Shown: in pieces, positions 1-9,468 of the stretch
Position numbering within the stretch: the first letter of the stretch is position 1
Layout of the letters: the number at the start of each line of letters is the position of its first letter
NCBI RefSeq assembly: GCF_020551945.1
Contig: NZ_JAJBZH010000006.1
Coordinates: 162,281 to 226,280, forward strand
From: Cellulosimicrobium marinum
Lineage (GTDB): Bacteria > Actinomycetota > Actinomycetes > Actinomycetales > Cellulomonadaceae
Reading direction: 5' to 3'
Length of the DNA: 64,000 bases
Notes under the pieces: generated by a model
Databases searched by the model: none
Told to the model about the DNA's origin: nothing
What the model saw: the letters and a program-made list of their open reading frames with translations, nothing else
Position numbers and translations under genes: made by a program

Positions 1-291
1 CGCGTCCCGTTCCTCGTCCTGTGCATGTCGGTGCTGGGTCTCGCGCTCCTGTGTGCTCTCCTGGTCAACACGACGATGGCGCAGAACTCCTACGAGATGT
101 CGGAGCTGCGGCGGGAGGTGGGACAGGTGCGTCAGGACACCCAGCGGCTGCAGGCGCAGGTCCGCGAGGCGGAGGCCGCGCTGCCCGAGACGGCGCGCTC
201 GTTCGGCATGGTCGAGGCGGAGAACCCGGCGATGGTGCGCCTCGCCGACGGTTCCGTCGTCGGCGCGGCCGAGGAGGGGGCCGGCCAGTGA
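1..291 (+). CDS. ftsL: FtsL-like septum protein, 5' end cut by window edge
   Basis: The reading frame is open from base 1, so the true start lies upstream. What remains is a hydrophobic membrane segment (about residues 4-20 of the visible part), then a predicted coiled coil rich in Glu, Arg and Gln, then a short tail. This is the one-TM bitopic architecture of FtsL/DivIC-type divisome scaffolds, which bridge FtsQ to the FtsW/FtsI synthase. The position directly before ftsI in a dcw cluster is the main reason for the name, because FtsL is poorly conserved in sequence. Its stop overlaps the ftsI start in a GTGA junction. Confidence 0.75.
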   Translation, partial: RVPFLVLCMSVLGLALLCALLVNTTMAQNSYEMSELRREVGQVRQDTQRLQAQVREAEAALPETARSFGMVEAENPAMVRLADGSVVGAAEEGAGQ

Positions 292-2396
292 CCGGGGGCG
301 CGGGAGAGCGCGGGCGCGCAGCCCGTCCTGCCGCGTCCCGCGCTTCCGCGTCGTCCCGCGCCGCGTCTGCCCGGACGACGACGTCGCGCGGGACGACCTC
401 CCGCACGGCCGCGACCCGCACGGCGGCACCTCGCACGGCGGCACCTCGCACGGCAGCACCTCGCACGGCGGCGCCCCGCACCGGGGCGCCGCGGCCCGCG
501 TCGACGCGCTCGGCCTCCGCCCGGTCCGGTCCGCGGGGGGCGACGGCGCGTCCGGCGCGCTCCGCCGCGCCGGCGCGACGGGCCGGGGGCGGGGCACAGC
601 CTCCGTCCCGGCCGACCCGTCGCGCGCGCGTGCCGCGCGAGCCGGGCAGGCCGGAGCAGCGGCAGCGGTGGCTCATGGGGGTCGCGACCCTCGTGGTGCT
701 GCTCTTCGTCGCCCAGCTCGTCAACGTCCAGGTGATCAAGGGGCCGCAGCTCGCCGCCGACGCGCGCGACGAGCGGCTTCGCAGCTCGACGACGCTCGCG
801 CACCGCGGGGACGTGACCGACGCGGACGGGGTCGTGCTGGCGACGTCCGTCGACCGGTACACCATCGGGGCCGACCGCACCGCCATCCAGGCGTTCACGC
901 CGGGCAGCCGCACGCTCGAGGACGGGACCCCGCTGGAGGACGACGGTGCGCTGGGCGTGGCCAAGCTCCTCGCCCCGGTCCTCGGGGAGCCGGCGCTCGA
1001 GCTCGCCGCGCGGCTCAACGGGACGGGGTACGTCGTGCTCGCGAAGGAGGTCACGCCGGACGTGCAGCGCGAGATCGTGGACCTGCGCCTGTCGGCGTAC
1101 ATCCGGAGCGACCCGACGAGCGAGCGGTCGTACCCGGCGGGGACGGTCGCGGGGAACCTCGTCGGCTACGTGGACGCGGAGCAGACCGGCAGGGGCGGCA
1201 TCGAGGCGGCGTACGACGACGTCCTCGCCGGGACGCCGGGGTCACGCCAGTGCGAGGCGGGTCTCGGCGGCCAGCTCATCCCGACGGGGCAGTGCGACAC
1301 GGTCCCGGCGGTGCCGGGCGAGAGCGTGCGCCTGACGATCGAGCGGGACGTGCAGTGGAAGGCGCAGGACTCGGTCGACCGCGCGGTGCGCGAGACGGGG
1401 GCCGACTTCGGCATCGGGATCGTCCAGGACACGCGCACGGGGGAGATCGTCGCGCTCGCCGACTCGGGCACGGTCAACCCGAACGACCGCAGCACGGACG
1501 CGGTCGCCCGACCCAGCCGGGCGGTGTCGAACATCTTCGACCCGGGGTCCACCGGCAAGGTGATCACCATGGCGGCCGCGCTCGAGGGCGGCTTCGCGGA
1601 CGCGGGGACGCAGTTCGAGGTGCCGTACCTCTACACGACCCCGAACGGGCAGACGTTCCGCGACTCGCACGACCACCCCGTGCAGCGCCTCACGCTCGCG
1701 GGGGTGCTCGCGGAGTCCTCGAACACGGGCACGGTGCAGGTGGGGGAGCGGATCCCGAAGCAGGTGCGGTACGACTACCTCCACAAGTTCGGCTTCGGGC
1801 AGTACACGGGGCTCGGGCTGCCGGGAGAGTCGGCGGGCATCCTGCACCCGGCCGACGCCTGGGACGGGCGGACGGAGTACGCGGTGCTGTTCGGCCAGAG
1901 CGTCTCGGTCAACGCCGTGCAGGCCGCGAGCGTGTTCTCGACGGTGGCGAACGGCGGTCTGCGCGCGACGCCGCGGCTCGTCGCCGGCACGACCGACACG
2001 GACGGCACGTTCACGCCGGCGGAGACCACCGAGCCGACGCGCGTGGTGTCGCAGGAGACGGCCGACACCGTGCTGCGAATGATGGAGTCGGTCGTCGAGG
2101 AGGGGACGGGCGGGGCGGCCGCGGTCCCGGGGTACCGGATCGCGGGCAAGACGGGGACCGCGGAGGCCGCGGGCGCCGACGGTCGGCTCTCGGGGATCAT
2201 GGCGTCCTTCATCGGTGTGGCCCCGGCGGACGACCCCCGCTACACCGTCGGGGTGTTCCTCAAGAACCCGCGCACGTCGATCTACGGCGGCGTGGTCGCG
2301 GCGCCGGTGTTCAGCGAGATCATGGGGTTCACGCTCGAGCACCAGGGCGTCGCGCCGAGCACGGAGGAGTACGTGCCGCTCCCCACCACGTGGTGA
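288..2396 (+). CDS. ftsI: Septal transpeptidase FtsI (PBP3, class B PBP)
   Basis: 702 residues from the GTG at 288, which overlaps the ftsL stop (GTGA); an in-frame ATG upstream would run through ftsL and is not needed. FtsI cross-links septal peptidoglycan as partner of FtsW. The protein has a long basic, low-complexity cytoplasmic region (about 1-125) with an RTAAP repeat, one TM helix (about 126-147), a PBP dimerisation domain, and the transpeptidase domain with all three motifs: STGK with catalytic Ser421 and Lys424, SSN (478-479) and KTG (621-623). The cytoplasmic tail is longer than in typical FtsI. It lies in the dcw operon. Confidence 0.95.
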   Translation: MTGGAGERGRAARPAASRASASSRAASARTTTSRGTTSRTAATRTAAPRTAAPRTAAPRTAAPRTGAPRPASTRSASARSGPRGATARPARSAAPARRAGGGAQPPSRPTRRARVPREPGRPEQRQRWLMGVATLVVLLFVAQLVNVQVIKGPQLAADARDERLRSSTTLAHRGDVTDADGVVLATSVDRYTIGADRTAIQAFTPGSRTLEDGTPLEDDGALGVAKLLAPVLGEPALELAARLNGTGYVVLAKEVTPDVQREIVDLRLSAYIRSDPTSERSYPAGTVAGNLVGYVDAEQTGRGGIEAAYDDVLAGTPGSRQCEAGLGGQLIPTGQCDTVPAVPGESVRLTIERDVQWKAQDSVDRAVRETGADFGIGIVQDTRTGEIVALADSGTVNPNDRSTDAVARPSRAVSNIFDPGSTGKVITMAAALEGGFADAGTQFEVPYLYTTPNGQTFRDSHDHPVQRLTLAGVLAESSNTGTVQVGERIPKQVRYDYLHKFGFGQYTGLGLPGESAGILHPADAWDGRTEYAVLFGQSVSVNAVQAASVFSTVANGGLRATPRLVAGTTDTDGTFTPAETTEPTRVVSQETADTVLRMMESVVEEGTGGAAAVPGYRIAGKTGTAEAAGADGRLSGIMASFIGVAPADDPRYTVGVFLKNPRTSIYGGVVAAPVFSEIMGFTLEHQGVAPSTEEYVPLPTTW
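402..491 (+). repeat. Six tandem 15-bp units inside ftsI
   Basis: Six in-frame 15-bp units of the type CGCACGGCGGCACCT, the middle ones nearly identical, encode RTAAT/RTAAP/RTGAP repeats in the N-terminal cytoplasmic tail of FtsI. Being in-frame, copy-number change by slippage would lengthen or shorten the tail without breaking the gene. Confidence 0.9.
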
Positions 2397-2487
2397 ACGT
2401 CACCGACGGCGCCCGCCTCGCGCGTGGAGGTCCGGTGAAGCGCGTTCGCGCCTCCCGCACCTGGCCGTGGGGCGGGCACGGGCACGG

Positions 2488-2502
2488 TAGGTTCTACACG
2501 TG
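2488..2502 (+). promoter_or_regulatory. Leaderless-type promoter of murE
   Basis: A -10 hexamer TAGGTT (2488-2493) is followed by 6 nt and then the GTG start of murE at 2500, so transcription would begin at or next to the start codon. No Shine-Dalgarno is visible. It implies that murE can be expressed separately from ftsI, across the 103-bp gap. No good -35 element is seen. Confidence 0.55.
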
Positions 2503-4170
2503 ACAACCCCGATCGACCGCATTCGTCCCGCCGTGTCCGCACCCCGCACGGTCGGCGACGCGGCGGCCCGGTTCGGGCTCGCGCCCGTCCGGGGGACGGG
2601 CTCCGGCGCGGACCTGCGCGAGGTCGAGGTCTCGTCCGTGGCGTCGGACGACCGGACGGTCGCCGAGGGTGACCTCTTCGTGGCCCTGCCCGGCGCGCGC
2701 GCGCACGGCGCGACGTTCGCGGCGCGTGCGGTCGAGCGCGGCGCGCGCGCCGTCCTCACCGACGCGGAGGGCTCCCGGCTCCTCGACGGCTGCCCGGTCC
2801 CCGTCCTGGTCGCCGACGACCCGCGCGCCCTCCTGGGGCCGCTCGCCGCCTGGGTCTACCACCAGCCCGCCGAGCGCCTGGCGACCTTCGGCGTCACGGG
2901 GACCAACGGGAAGACGACGACGACCTACCTGCTCGACCACGCGCTGCGCTCCCTCGGGTGGACGGGCGGCCTCATCGGGACGGTCGAGATGCGTTCGGGC
3001 GACCGCGTGCTGCCGAGCCGACTCACGACCCCCGAGGCGGCCGACCTGCAGGCCCTGCTCGCCGCGATGCGCGAGGACGGGGTGCACACGCTCGCGATGG
3101 AGGTCTCGTCGCACGCCCTCGCGCTGCACCGCGTCGACGGGCTCGTGTTCGACGTCGTGGGGTTCACCAACCTCAGCCAGGACCACCTCGACTTCCACGG
3201 CGACCTGCACGCGTACTTCGACGCCAAGGCGCAGCTCTTCACGCCGGCGCACGCCCGGCGCGGGGTCGTCGTGGTCGACGACCCGTGGGGCGAGCGGATG
3301 GTCGAGGCGGCCCGCGTCCCGGTCGCGACGCTGCGGGTGCGCCCCGACGTCGCGGGAGACCCGGCCGGCGCCCGGCCGGAGGCCGACTGGACGGTGACGG
3401 ACACGGACGTCGCACCCGACGGCGGGACCGGCTTCGTGGTCCGCCACCGTGACGGGCGGTCCGTGCGGACCGCGACCGCGCTCCCGGGCCCCTTCAACCT
3501 GGCCAACGCCGCCCTGGCGGTCGTCATGGTGCTCGAGGGCGGCACCGACCCGCGCGACCTCGAGGCGTCGCTCGCCGCCACGGGCGGCCTCGCGCCCGCC
3601 GTGCCGGGTCGCATGGAGGTCGTCTCCGAGCCGCCGCACGCCCCCCGCGTGGTCGTGGACTTCGCCCACAACCCCGACGCCCTCGCCCTCGCGCTCGACG
3701 CGCTGCGCCCGACGACGCCCGGCCGGCTCGTCGTCGTGTTCGGCGCCACCGGGGACCGGGACCGTGGCAAGCGCCCCACGATGGGTGCCGTCGCGGTCGA
3801 CGGTGCCGACGTCGTCGTCGTGACGGACGACGACCCGCACGGCGAGGACCCCGCGGCCATCCGCGCCGAGGTGCTCCCCGGCGCGCTGGCCGCGCGCGAC
3901 GCCGCCGCCGCCGGGCCCGAGGCGCGGGACGTCGTCGTCCGGGAGGTCGCGCCGCGCGCCCGCGCCATCCACGAGGCCGTCGCCGCCGCCGGTCCGCTCG
4001 ACACGGTCCTCGTCGCCGGTCGCGGGCACGAGGTGTGGCAGGAGATCGCCGGCGTCGACCACCCGCTCGACGACCGGGTCGAGGCGCGCGCAGCGCTCGC
4101 GGCCCGCGGAGCACCCCAGGACACGCAGGCGGGCACGCCCGCGCACGACGAGAAGGAGCACCACGCATGA
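2500..4170 (+). CDS. murE: UDP-MurNAc-tripeptide synthetase MurE, probably L-Lys or L-Orn adding
   Basis: 556 residues. MurE is a cytoplasmic Mur ligase that adds the third stem-peptide residue to UDP-MurNAc-L-Ala-D-Glu. An N-terminal UDP-binding domain is followed by the ATP loop [10 protein letters not shown] (131-140) and a C-terminal ligase domain with RGHE. At the diamino-acid recognition motif, where meso-DAP enzymes carry DNPR, this protein has DDPH (444-447): the arginine that contacts the DAP carboxylate is absent. That argues for an L-Lys or L-Orn cell wall, as known in many Micrococcales; the exact amino acid is inference. The murF start overlaps its stop (ATGA). Confidence 0.93.
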   Translation: MTTPIDRIRPAVSAPRTVGDAAARFGLAPVRGTGSGADLREVEVSSVASDDRTVAEGDLFVALPGARAHGATFAARAVERGARAVLTDAEGSRLLDGCPVPVLVADDPRALLGPLAAWVYHQPAERLATFGVTGTNGKTTTTYLLDHALRSLGWTGGLIGTVEMRSGDRVLPSRLTTPEAADLQALLAAMREDGVHTLAMEVSSHALALHRVDGLVFDVVGFTNLSQDHLDFHGDLHAYFDAKAQLFTPAHARRGVVVVDDPWGERMVEAARVPVATLRVRPDVAGDPAGARPEADWTVTDTDVAPDGGTGFVVRHRDGRSVRTATALPGPFNLANAALAVVMVLEGGTDPRDLEASLAATGGLAPAVPGRMEVVSEPPHAPRVVVDFAHNPDALALALDALRPTTPGRLVVVFGATGDRDRGKRPTMGAVAVDGADVVVVTDDDPHGEDPAAIRAEVLPGALAARDAAAAGPEARDVVVREVAPRARAIHEAVAAAGPLDTVLVAGRGHEVWQEIAGVDHPLDDRVEARAALAARGAPQDTQAGTPAHDEKEHHA

Positions 4171-5573
4171 TCGACCTCACGGCGGCCGAGGTCGCCGCGG
4201 CGACCGGGGGACGGCTGCACGCCGACCCGGACGTGCGGGTGACCGGGCCGGTGGTCGTCGACTCCCGGCGCGTCGAGCCCGGTGCGCTGTTCGTCGCGCT
4301 GCCCGGCGAGCACGTCGACGGGCACGACTTCGCGCCCGCCGCGGTCGCCGACGGCGCGACCCTGGTCCTCGCGGCCCGCGAGCTGGACCAGCCGTGCGTC
4401 GTCGTCGACGACGTGCAGGCGGCGCTCGGCGATCTCGCGCGCCACGTCCTGGCGACGCTGCGGGCGCGGGGCCCGCTGCGCGTGGTCGGCGTCACCGGGT
4501 CGGTCGGCAAGACGACGACGAAGGACCTCCTCGGTCAGCTGCTGCGGCCCGAGGGGCCGACGGTCGTGCCCCGCGGGTCGTTCAACAACGAGATCGGGCT
4601 GCCCCTCACCGTCCTCGAGGCGGACGAGGACACCCGGTTCCTCGTCCTGGAGATGGGGGCGAGCGGCGTCGGGCACCTGGCCTACCTGACCCGGCTCGCA
4701 CCGCCGGACGTGTCCGTGGTCCTCGTCGTGGGCAGCGCGCACCTCGGCGAGTTCGGCGGGATCGAGGCGGTCGCCCGCGCGAAGGCGGAGATCGTCGAAG
4801 GACTCGCGCCCGGCGGGACGGCCGTCCTCAACGCCGACGACCTGCGGGTCACCGCGATGGCGGACGTCGCGCCCGGGGACGTCGTGCGCTTCGGCACGAT
4901 CCCGAGCGCGGACGTGCGGGCCGAGGACCTGAGGATCGACCGCGCCGGTCGTGCGTCGTTCGTCCTGCGGGTGCGCGACGGCGGGCAGGAGAGCGGCGTG
5001 CCGGTGACGCTCGGGCTCGTGGGGGAGCACCACGTGACGAACGCCCTCGCCGCGGCCACGGCCGCGCTGCGCCTGGGCGTCCGCCCGCAGGACGTGGCCG
5101 CCCGCCTGTCGGACGCGCGCGCGCTCAGCCCGCACCGGATGCAGGTGACGGACCGCGCCGACGGCATCACGGTGATCGACGACTCCTACAACGCGAACCC
5201 GGACTCGATGCGGGCCGCGCTCAAGGCCCTGGCCGTCGTCGCGGGCCGCGACCGCCGGTCGGTCGCCGTGCTCGGCGAGATGCTGGAGCTCGGTGACGAC
5301 TCGCGCGTCGCGCACGACGACATCGGTCGGCTCGTGGTCCGATTGAACGTCAAGCTGCTCGTCGTGGTGGGCGAGGGGGCCGTCGGCATCCACGACGGCG
5401 CGACCCAGGAGGGCTCCTGGGGCGAGGAGACCCGGTTCGTGCCCGACGTGGAGGCCGCTGCCGCGCTGCTGCGCGACGAGCTGCGGGAAGGGGACGTGGT
5501 GCTGGTGAAGGCCTCCAACGGGTCCGGGCTCTGGCGTCTCGGCGACGAGCTCGCCGCAGGGGGCGCCGCGTGA
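4167..5573 (+). CDS. murF: UDP-MurNAc-pentapeptide synthetase MurF
   Basis: 468 residues from the ATG that overlaps the murE stop. MurF joins D-Ala-D-Ala to the UDP-MurNAc-tripeptide in the cytoplasm, the last soluble step before MraY. The N-terminal domain begins like MurE ([10 protein letters not shown], then [10 protein letters not shown]), the ATP loop [10 protein letters not shown] spans 108-117, and the C-terminal ligase domain has [11 protein letters not shown]. Length and motif order are normal. mraY follows with a GTGA overlap, so the two are almost certainly co-translated. No ddl gene is in this window. Confidence 0.95.
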   Translation: MIDLTAAEVAAATGGRLHADPDVRVTGPVVVDSRRVEPGALFVALPGEHVDGHDFAPAAVADGATLVLAARELDQPCVVVDDVQAALGDLARHVLATLRARGPLRVVGVTGSVGKTTTKDLLGQLLRPEGPTVVPRGSFNNEIGLPLTVLEADEDTRFLVLEMGASGVGHLAYLTRLAPPDVSVVLVVGSAHLGEFGGIEAVARAKAEIVEGLAPGGTAVLNADDLRVTAMADVAPGDVVRFGTIPSADVRAEDLRIDRAGRASFVLRVRDGGQESGVPVTLGLVGEHHVTNALAAATAALRLGVRPQDVAARLSDARALSPHRMQVTDRADGITVIDDSYNANPDSMRAALKALAVVAGRDRRSVAVLGEMLELGDDSRVAHDDIGRLVVRLNVKLLVVVGEGAVGIHDGATQEGSWGEETRFVPDVEAAAALLRDELREGDVVLVKASNGSGLWRLGDELAAGGAA

Positions 5574-6652
5574 TCGCCGTCCTCGTCGCCGCCGGCGTCT
5601 CGCTGCTCGTCGCCCTCTTCGGCACGCCCCTGTTCATCCGGTTCCTCGTGCACCGCAACTACGGTCAGTTCGTCCGGCAGGACGGGCCCACCGCGCACTT
5701 CACGAAGCGCGGCACGCCGACCATGGGCGGCGTGGTCATCATCGGCGCCACGCTCGTGGGCTGGGCGATGTCCTACGTGGTGTCGGGCCGCTTCCCGAGC
5801 GTCTCCGCGCTGCTCGTCCTGTTCCTCATGACCGGGCTGGGCCTCGTCGGGTTCCTCGACGACTTCACGAAGATCCGCAAGCAGCGCAGCCTCGGGCTGA
5901 CGGCGCGGGCCAAGATCGTCGGTCAGGGCGCCGTGGGCATCACGTTCGCGATCCTCGCGCTCCAGTTCCCCAACGAGCACGGGCGGACGCCGGCCTCGAC
6001 CCGCATCTCGTTCCTGCGGGACACGAACCTCGACCTCGCGTTCGCGGGGGTCACGGTCGGGCTGATCCTCTTCGTCATCTGGGCGAACTTCCTCATCACC
6101 GCGTGGTCGAACGCCGTGAACCTCACCGACGGCCTCGACGGCCTCGCGACCGGCGTCTCCCTCGTCGTGTTCGGCGCCTACATCCTCGTGGGGATCTGGC
6201 AGCTCAACCAGACGTGCCAGCGGATCGCGTCGGCGGGGCCGAGCTGCTACGAGGTGCGCGACCCGCAGGACCTCGCGATCGTCGCGGCCGCGATCATGGG
6301 CGCGTGCTTCGGCTTCCTGTGGTGGAATGCCAGCCCCGCCAAGATCTTCATGGGCGACACGGGCTCCCTCGCCCTCGGCGGCGCGCTCGCCGGCCTGTCG
6401 ATCCTGTCCCGCACGGAGATCCTCGCCGCGATCATCGGCGGCCTCTTCGTCATCATCGTCATGTCGGACATCATCCAGATCGGCTTCTTCAAGATGACGG
6501 GGCGGCGCGTGTTCAAGATGGCGCCGCTGCACCACCACTTCGAGCTGTCGGGCTGGGGAGAGGTGACGATCGTCATCCGGTTCTGGCTCATCGCCGGCCT
6601 GTTCGCGGCGCTCGGCATGGGGATCTTCTACGCCGAGTGGGTGGTCGGGTAG
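5570..6652 (+). CDS. mraY: Phospho-MurNAc-pentapeptide translocase MraY
   Basis: 360 residues with about ten TM helices. MraY transfers phospho-MurNAc-pentapeptide to undecaprenyl phosphate, giving lipid I at the inner face of the membrane. Family signatures are present: [17 protein letters not shown] near residues 40-56, the Asp pair at 97-98 (FLDDFTK), [12 protein letters not shown] from residue 184, and the HHH motif at 321-323. The GTG start sits in a GTGA overlap with murF. Its TAG stop shares the final G with the GTG of murD. Confidence 0.96.
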   Translation: MIAVLVAAGVSLLVALFGTPLFIRFLVHRNYGQFVRQDGPTAHFTKRGTPTMGGVVIIGATLVGWAMSYVVSGRFPSVSALLVLFLMTGLGLVGFLDDFTKIRKQRSLGLTARAKIVGQGAVGITFAILALQFPNEHGRTPASTRISFLRDTNLDLAFAGVTVGLILFVIWANFLITAWSNAVNLTDGLDGLATGVSLVVFGAYILVGIWQLNQTCQRIASAGPSCYEVRDPQDLAIVAAAIMGACFGFLWWNASPAKIFMGDTGSLALGGALAGLSILSRTEILAAIIGGLFVIIVMSDIIQIGFFKMTGRRVFKMAPLHHHFELSGWGEVTIVIRFWLIAGLFAALGMGIFYAEWVVG

Positions 6653-8100
6653 TGGCGCGCGACCGCCACGACCTCGCCGAACCGCTCGGGGACGCCCGCG
6701 TCGTCGTCGCCGGGCTCGGCGTCTCGGGCCGGGCCGCGGCGTCGGCCCTGCGCCCCCGCGCGGCGGACGTCGTCACGCTCGACGACCGCGCGGACGACGC
6801 GGACGTGCGCGACGCCGCCCAGGTGGACCTCGACGCGACCGACCTCGTCGTCGTCTCCCCGGGGTGGGCCCCGAGCCACCCCCTCCTCGTCGCCGCGGCG
6901 GAGCGCGGCGTGCCCGTGTGGAGCGAGGTCGAGCTCGCGTGGCGGCTGCGCGTCGCCGGTCCCACGGGCGCCACGGCGCCGTGGCTGGCCGTCACCGGCA
7001 CCAACGGCAAGACGACGACCGTCGAGATGCTCGACACGATCCTGCGCACCGCGGGCCTGCGCGCGGCGGCCGTCGGGAACGTCGGCACGCCCGTCGTCGA
7101 GGCGGCGCTCGACCCGTCGCTGGAGGTCCTCGCGGTCGAGCTGTCGAGCTTCCAGCTCCACTTCACGCACACGACGTCACCCGAGGCAGGAGCGGTGCTC
7201 AACGTCGCCCCCGACCACCTCGACTGGCACGGCGGCATCGACGCCTACGCGGCCGACAAGGGCCGGGTCTTCGAGGACGCCCGGATCGCGTGCGTCTACA
7301 ACACGGCGGACCCGCGCACCCGCGCGCTCGTCGAGGACGCCGACGTCGTGGAGGGCGCGCGCGCCGTCGGGTTCACCCTCGGCGCGCCGGGGCGAGGCGA
7401 GCTCGGCGTGATCGAGGGCGTGCTCGTCGACCGGGCCTTCCACGCGCCGTCGGACGCCCGGGACCGGCACACGTGGGCGGCGGAGCTCGCGACGCTCGAC
7501 GACCTCGGGCACCTCGCCGGAGCGGACGGCCGCGTCCCGTCGCACGTCGTCGCGAACGCGCTCGCGGCCGCGGCGCTCGCCCGCGCCCACGGCGTGGCAC
7601 CCGCCGCCGTCCGCGACGGGCTGCGGGCGTTCCGCACGGGGTCGCACCGGATCGAGCAGGTCGCCGTCGTGGACGGCGCCGCGTACGTCGACGACTCGAA
7701 GGCGACGAACGCGCACGCCGCGTCGGCCTCCCTCGCCGCCTTCGCGCCCGGCACGGTCGTGTGGGTCGCCGGCGGCCTCGCCAAGGGCGCCTCGTTCGAC
7801 GACCTCGTGGCCGCACGGTCCGACCGGCTGCGCGCCGTCGTGCTCATCGGGGTCGACGCCGAGCCCTTCGCCGGGGCGCTCGCCCGACACGCGCCCGATA
7901 TCCCGGTGGTGCGCGTCGACCCTGGCGACACTGGGACGGTGATGACCCGCGCCGTCGACTCCGCCCGCCGCCTCGCCCGGCCCGGCGACACGGTGCTGCT
8001 CGCGCCCGCGGGGGCGTCGATGGACCAGTTCCGCTCCTACGCCGCGCGCGGCGAGGCGTTCGCCGAGGCCGCCCGGGCCCTGCGGTCCGGGGACGGGTAG
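6652..8100 (+). CDS. murD: UDP-MurNAc-L-Ala:D-Glu ligase MurD
   Basis: 482 residues from the GTG that shares one base with the mraY stop. MurD adds D-Glu to UDP-MurNAc-L-Ala. A Rossmann-like N-terminal domain (VVVAGLGVSGRAAA) binds the UDP-substrate, the ATP loop [10 protein letters not shown] begins at residue 114, and the C-terminal domain contains DDSKATNAHAA and AGGLAKG. The mur genes here occur out of pathway order (E, F, D, G, C), as is usual for dcw clusters. ftsW starts 3 nt after the stop. Confidence 0.95.
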   Translation: MARDRHDLAEPLGDARVVVAGLGVSGRAAASALRPRAADVVTLDDRADDADVRDAAQVDLDATDLVVVSPGWAPSHPLLVAAAERGVPVWSEVELAWRLRVAGPTGATAPWLAVTGTNGKTTTVEMLDTILRTAGLRAAAVGNVGTPVVEAALDPSLEVLAVELSSFQLHFTHTTSPEAGAVLNVAPDHLDWHGGIDAYAADKGRVFEDARIACVYNTADPRTRALVEDADVVEGARAVGFTLGAPGRGELGVIEGVLVDRAFHAPSDARDRHTWAAELATLDDLGHLAGADGRVPSHVVANALAAAALARAHGVAPAAVRDGLRAFRTGSHRIEQVAVVDGAAYVDDSKATNAHAASASLAAFAPGTVVWVAGGLAKGASFDDLVAARSDRLRAVVLIGVDAEPFAGALARHAPDIPVVRVDPGDTGTVMTRAVDSARRLARPGDTVLLAPAGASMDQFRSYAARGEAFAEAARALRSGDG

Positions 8101-8103
8101 CCC

Positions 8104-9375
8104 ATGACGCAGACGGCGAGCGGACGCGGCACCCCCCGGACGGTGGGCGACCGCGCGGCCCGCGACCGACCGTGGCTGGGCCAGTGGGACAGCTCGGTCA
8201 CGAGCTACTACCTCCTCGTGGGGGCGACGACGCTGCTCGTGGTGATCGGCATCGTCATGGTGTTCTCCAGCTCCGCGGTCACCCAGATCGCCGCAGGCAA
8301 CTCCCCGTTCGACGTCCTGCTCGAGCAGGGCCAGTTCGTCCTCATCGGCCTGCCCGCGCTGCTGGTGGCCGCCCGGCTGCCCGTGCGCTGGTACAAGGCG
8401 CTCGCGTGGCCCCTGCTCGCCGTCTCCGTCGGTCTGCTCGTCGCGGTGCTCTTCGTCGGCGCGAGCCGGGGCGGCAACACCGGGTGGATCGACCTCGGTG
8501 TCTTCTCCTTCCAGCCGTCCGAGATCGCGAAGCTCGCCCTCGCGCTGTGGCTCGCGCTCGTGCTGGGACGCAAGCAGCACCTCCTGGGCCGGTGGTCCCA
8601 CGTCGTCGTCCCGGCCGTGCCGGGTGCCGTCCTCGTCGTGGGCCTCGTCCTCGCCGGCCACGACCTCGGCACGGCCCTCGTCATCATGCTCCTCGTCGCG
8701 GGCGCGCTCTTCGTCTCCGGGGCGAGCACCCGGCTGCTCGCGCTCGGCGCCGCAGCCGCGGCGTTCGTCGTGGGCTACGCGTTCATCCTCAACCAGACGG
8801 GCGGCGACCGGCTCGGTCGCATCATGGCGACCTACGGCGAGTGCACCGACGTGCAGGGGGAGTGCTACCAGCCGTTGCACGGCATGTGGGCGCTCGGGAC
8901 GGGTGGTCTGACGGGTGTCGGCCTGGGGGCCAGCCGCGAGAAGTGGAGCTACCTGCCCGAGGCGCACAACGACTACATCTTCGCCGTGATCGGGGAGGAG
9001 CTCGGCCTCCTCGGGACCCTGCTCGTGCTCGGTCTCTTCGTCGTGCTCGGGGTCGCGATGAGCCGCATCGTGCGCCGCCACCCCGACCCGTTCGTCAAGA
9101 TCGCGACGGCGGCGATCGCGTGCTGGGTCGTCGGTCAGGCGTTCATCAACATCGGCGTCGTCATCGGGCTGCTCCCGGTGATCGGCGTCCCCCTGCCGCT
9201 CGTGTCCGCGGGTGGCACGGCCCTCATCATGACGATGGCCGCGCTCGGCGTGGTCATCTCGTTCGCCCGGACGGAGCCCGGGGCGGCCGAGGCGCTCGCC
9301 GCACGCGGCAGCGTCGTGCGCCGGTCGCTCGCGGTCGTCGGGCGGGCGGCCAGACCGCGCCGGCGCACGACCTGA
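8104..9375 (+). CDS. ftsW: Septal peptidoglycan polymerase FtsW (SEDS family)
   Basis: 423 residues with about ten TM helices after a polar N-terminal tail of about 40 residues. FtsW is the SEDS glycosyltransferase that polymerises lipid II at the septum together with FtsI. Diagnostic SEDS stretches are GNTGWIDLGVFSFQPSE in the first half, the PEAHNDYIFAVIGEELG loop from residue 285, and PLPLVSAGGTAL near the C-terminus. It lies between murD and murG, as in other actinobacterial dcw clusters. The 93 bp before murG hold no further gene. Confidence 0.95.
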   Translation: MTQTASGRGTPRTVGDRAARDRPWLGQWDSSVTSYYLLVGATTLLVVIGIVMVFSSSAVTQIAAGNSPFDVLLEQGQFVLIGLPALLVAARLPVRWYKALAWPLLAVSVGLLVAVLFVGASRGGNTGWIDLGVFSFQPSEIAKLALALWLALVLGRKQHLLGRWSHVVVPAVPGAVLVVGLVLAGHDLGTALVIMLLVAGALFVSGASTRLLALGAAAAAFVVGYAFILNQTGGDRLGRIMATYGECTDVQGECYQPLHGMWALGTGGLTGVGLGASREKWSYLPEAHNDYIFAVIGEELGLLGTLLVLGLFVVLGVAMSRIVRRHPDPFVKIATAAIACWVVGQAFINIGVVIGLLPVIGVPLPLVSAGGTALIMTMAALGVVISFARTEPGAAEALAARGSVVRRSLAVVGRAARPRRRTT

Positions 9376-9468
9376 GCGGGCGACACCTCGCCCCGGCCCA
9401 CGACCGGGCCCCCTGACCAGGACCACGACAGCACGCGGCGATGCCGCACAGGAAGGACGACGAGCTAC

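Noticed and set aside
402..491. Tandem repeats as a CRISPR array
   Set aside because: Units are 15 bp, have no unique spacers and are in-frame coding repeats of ftsI; the same holds for the infC repeats at 41965-42039.
2925..5393. Long minus-strand open frame opposite murE/murF
   Set aside because: Antisense of two clear Mur ligases and without any recognisable domain.
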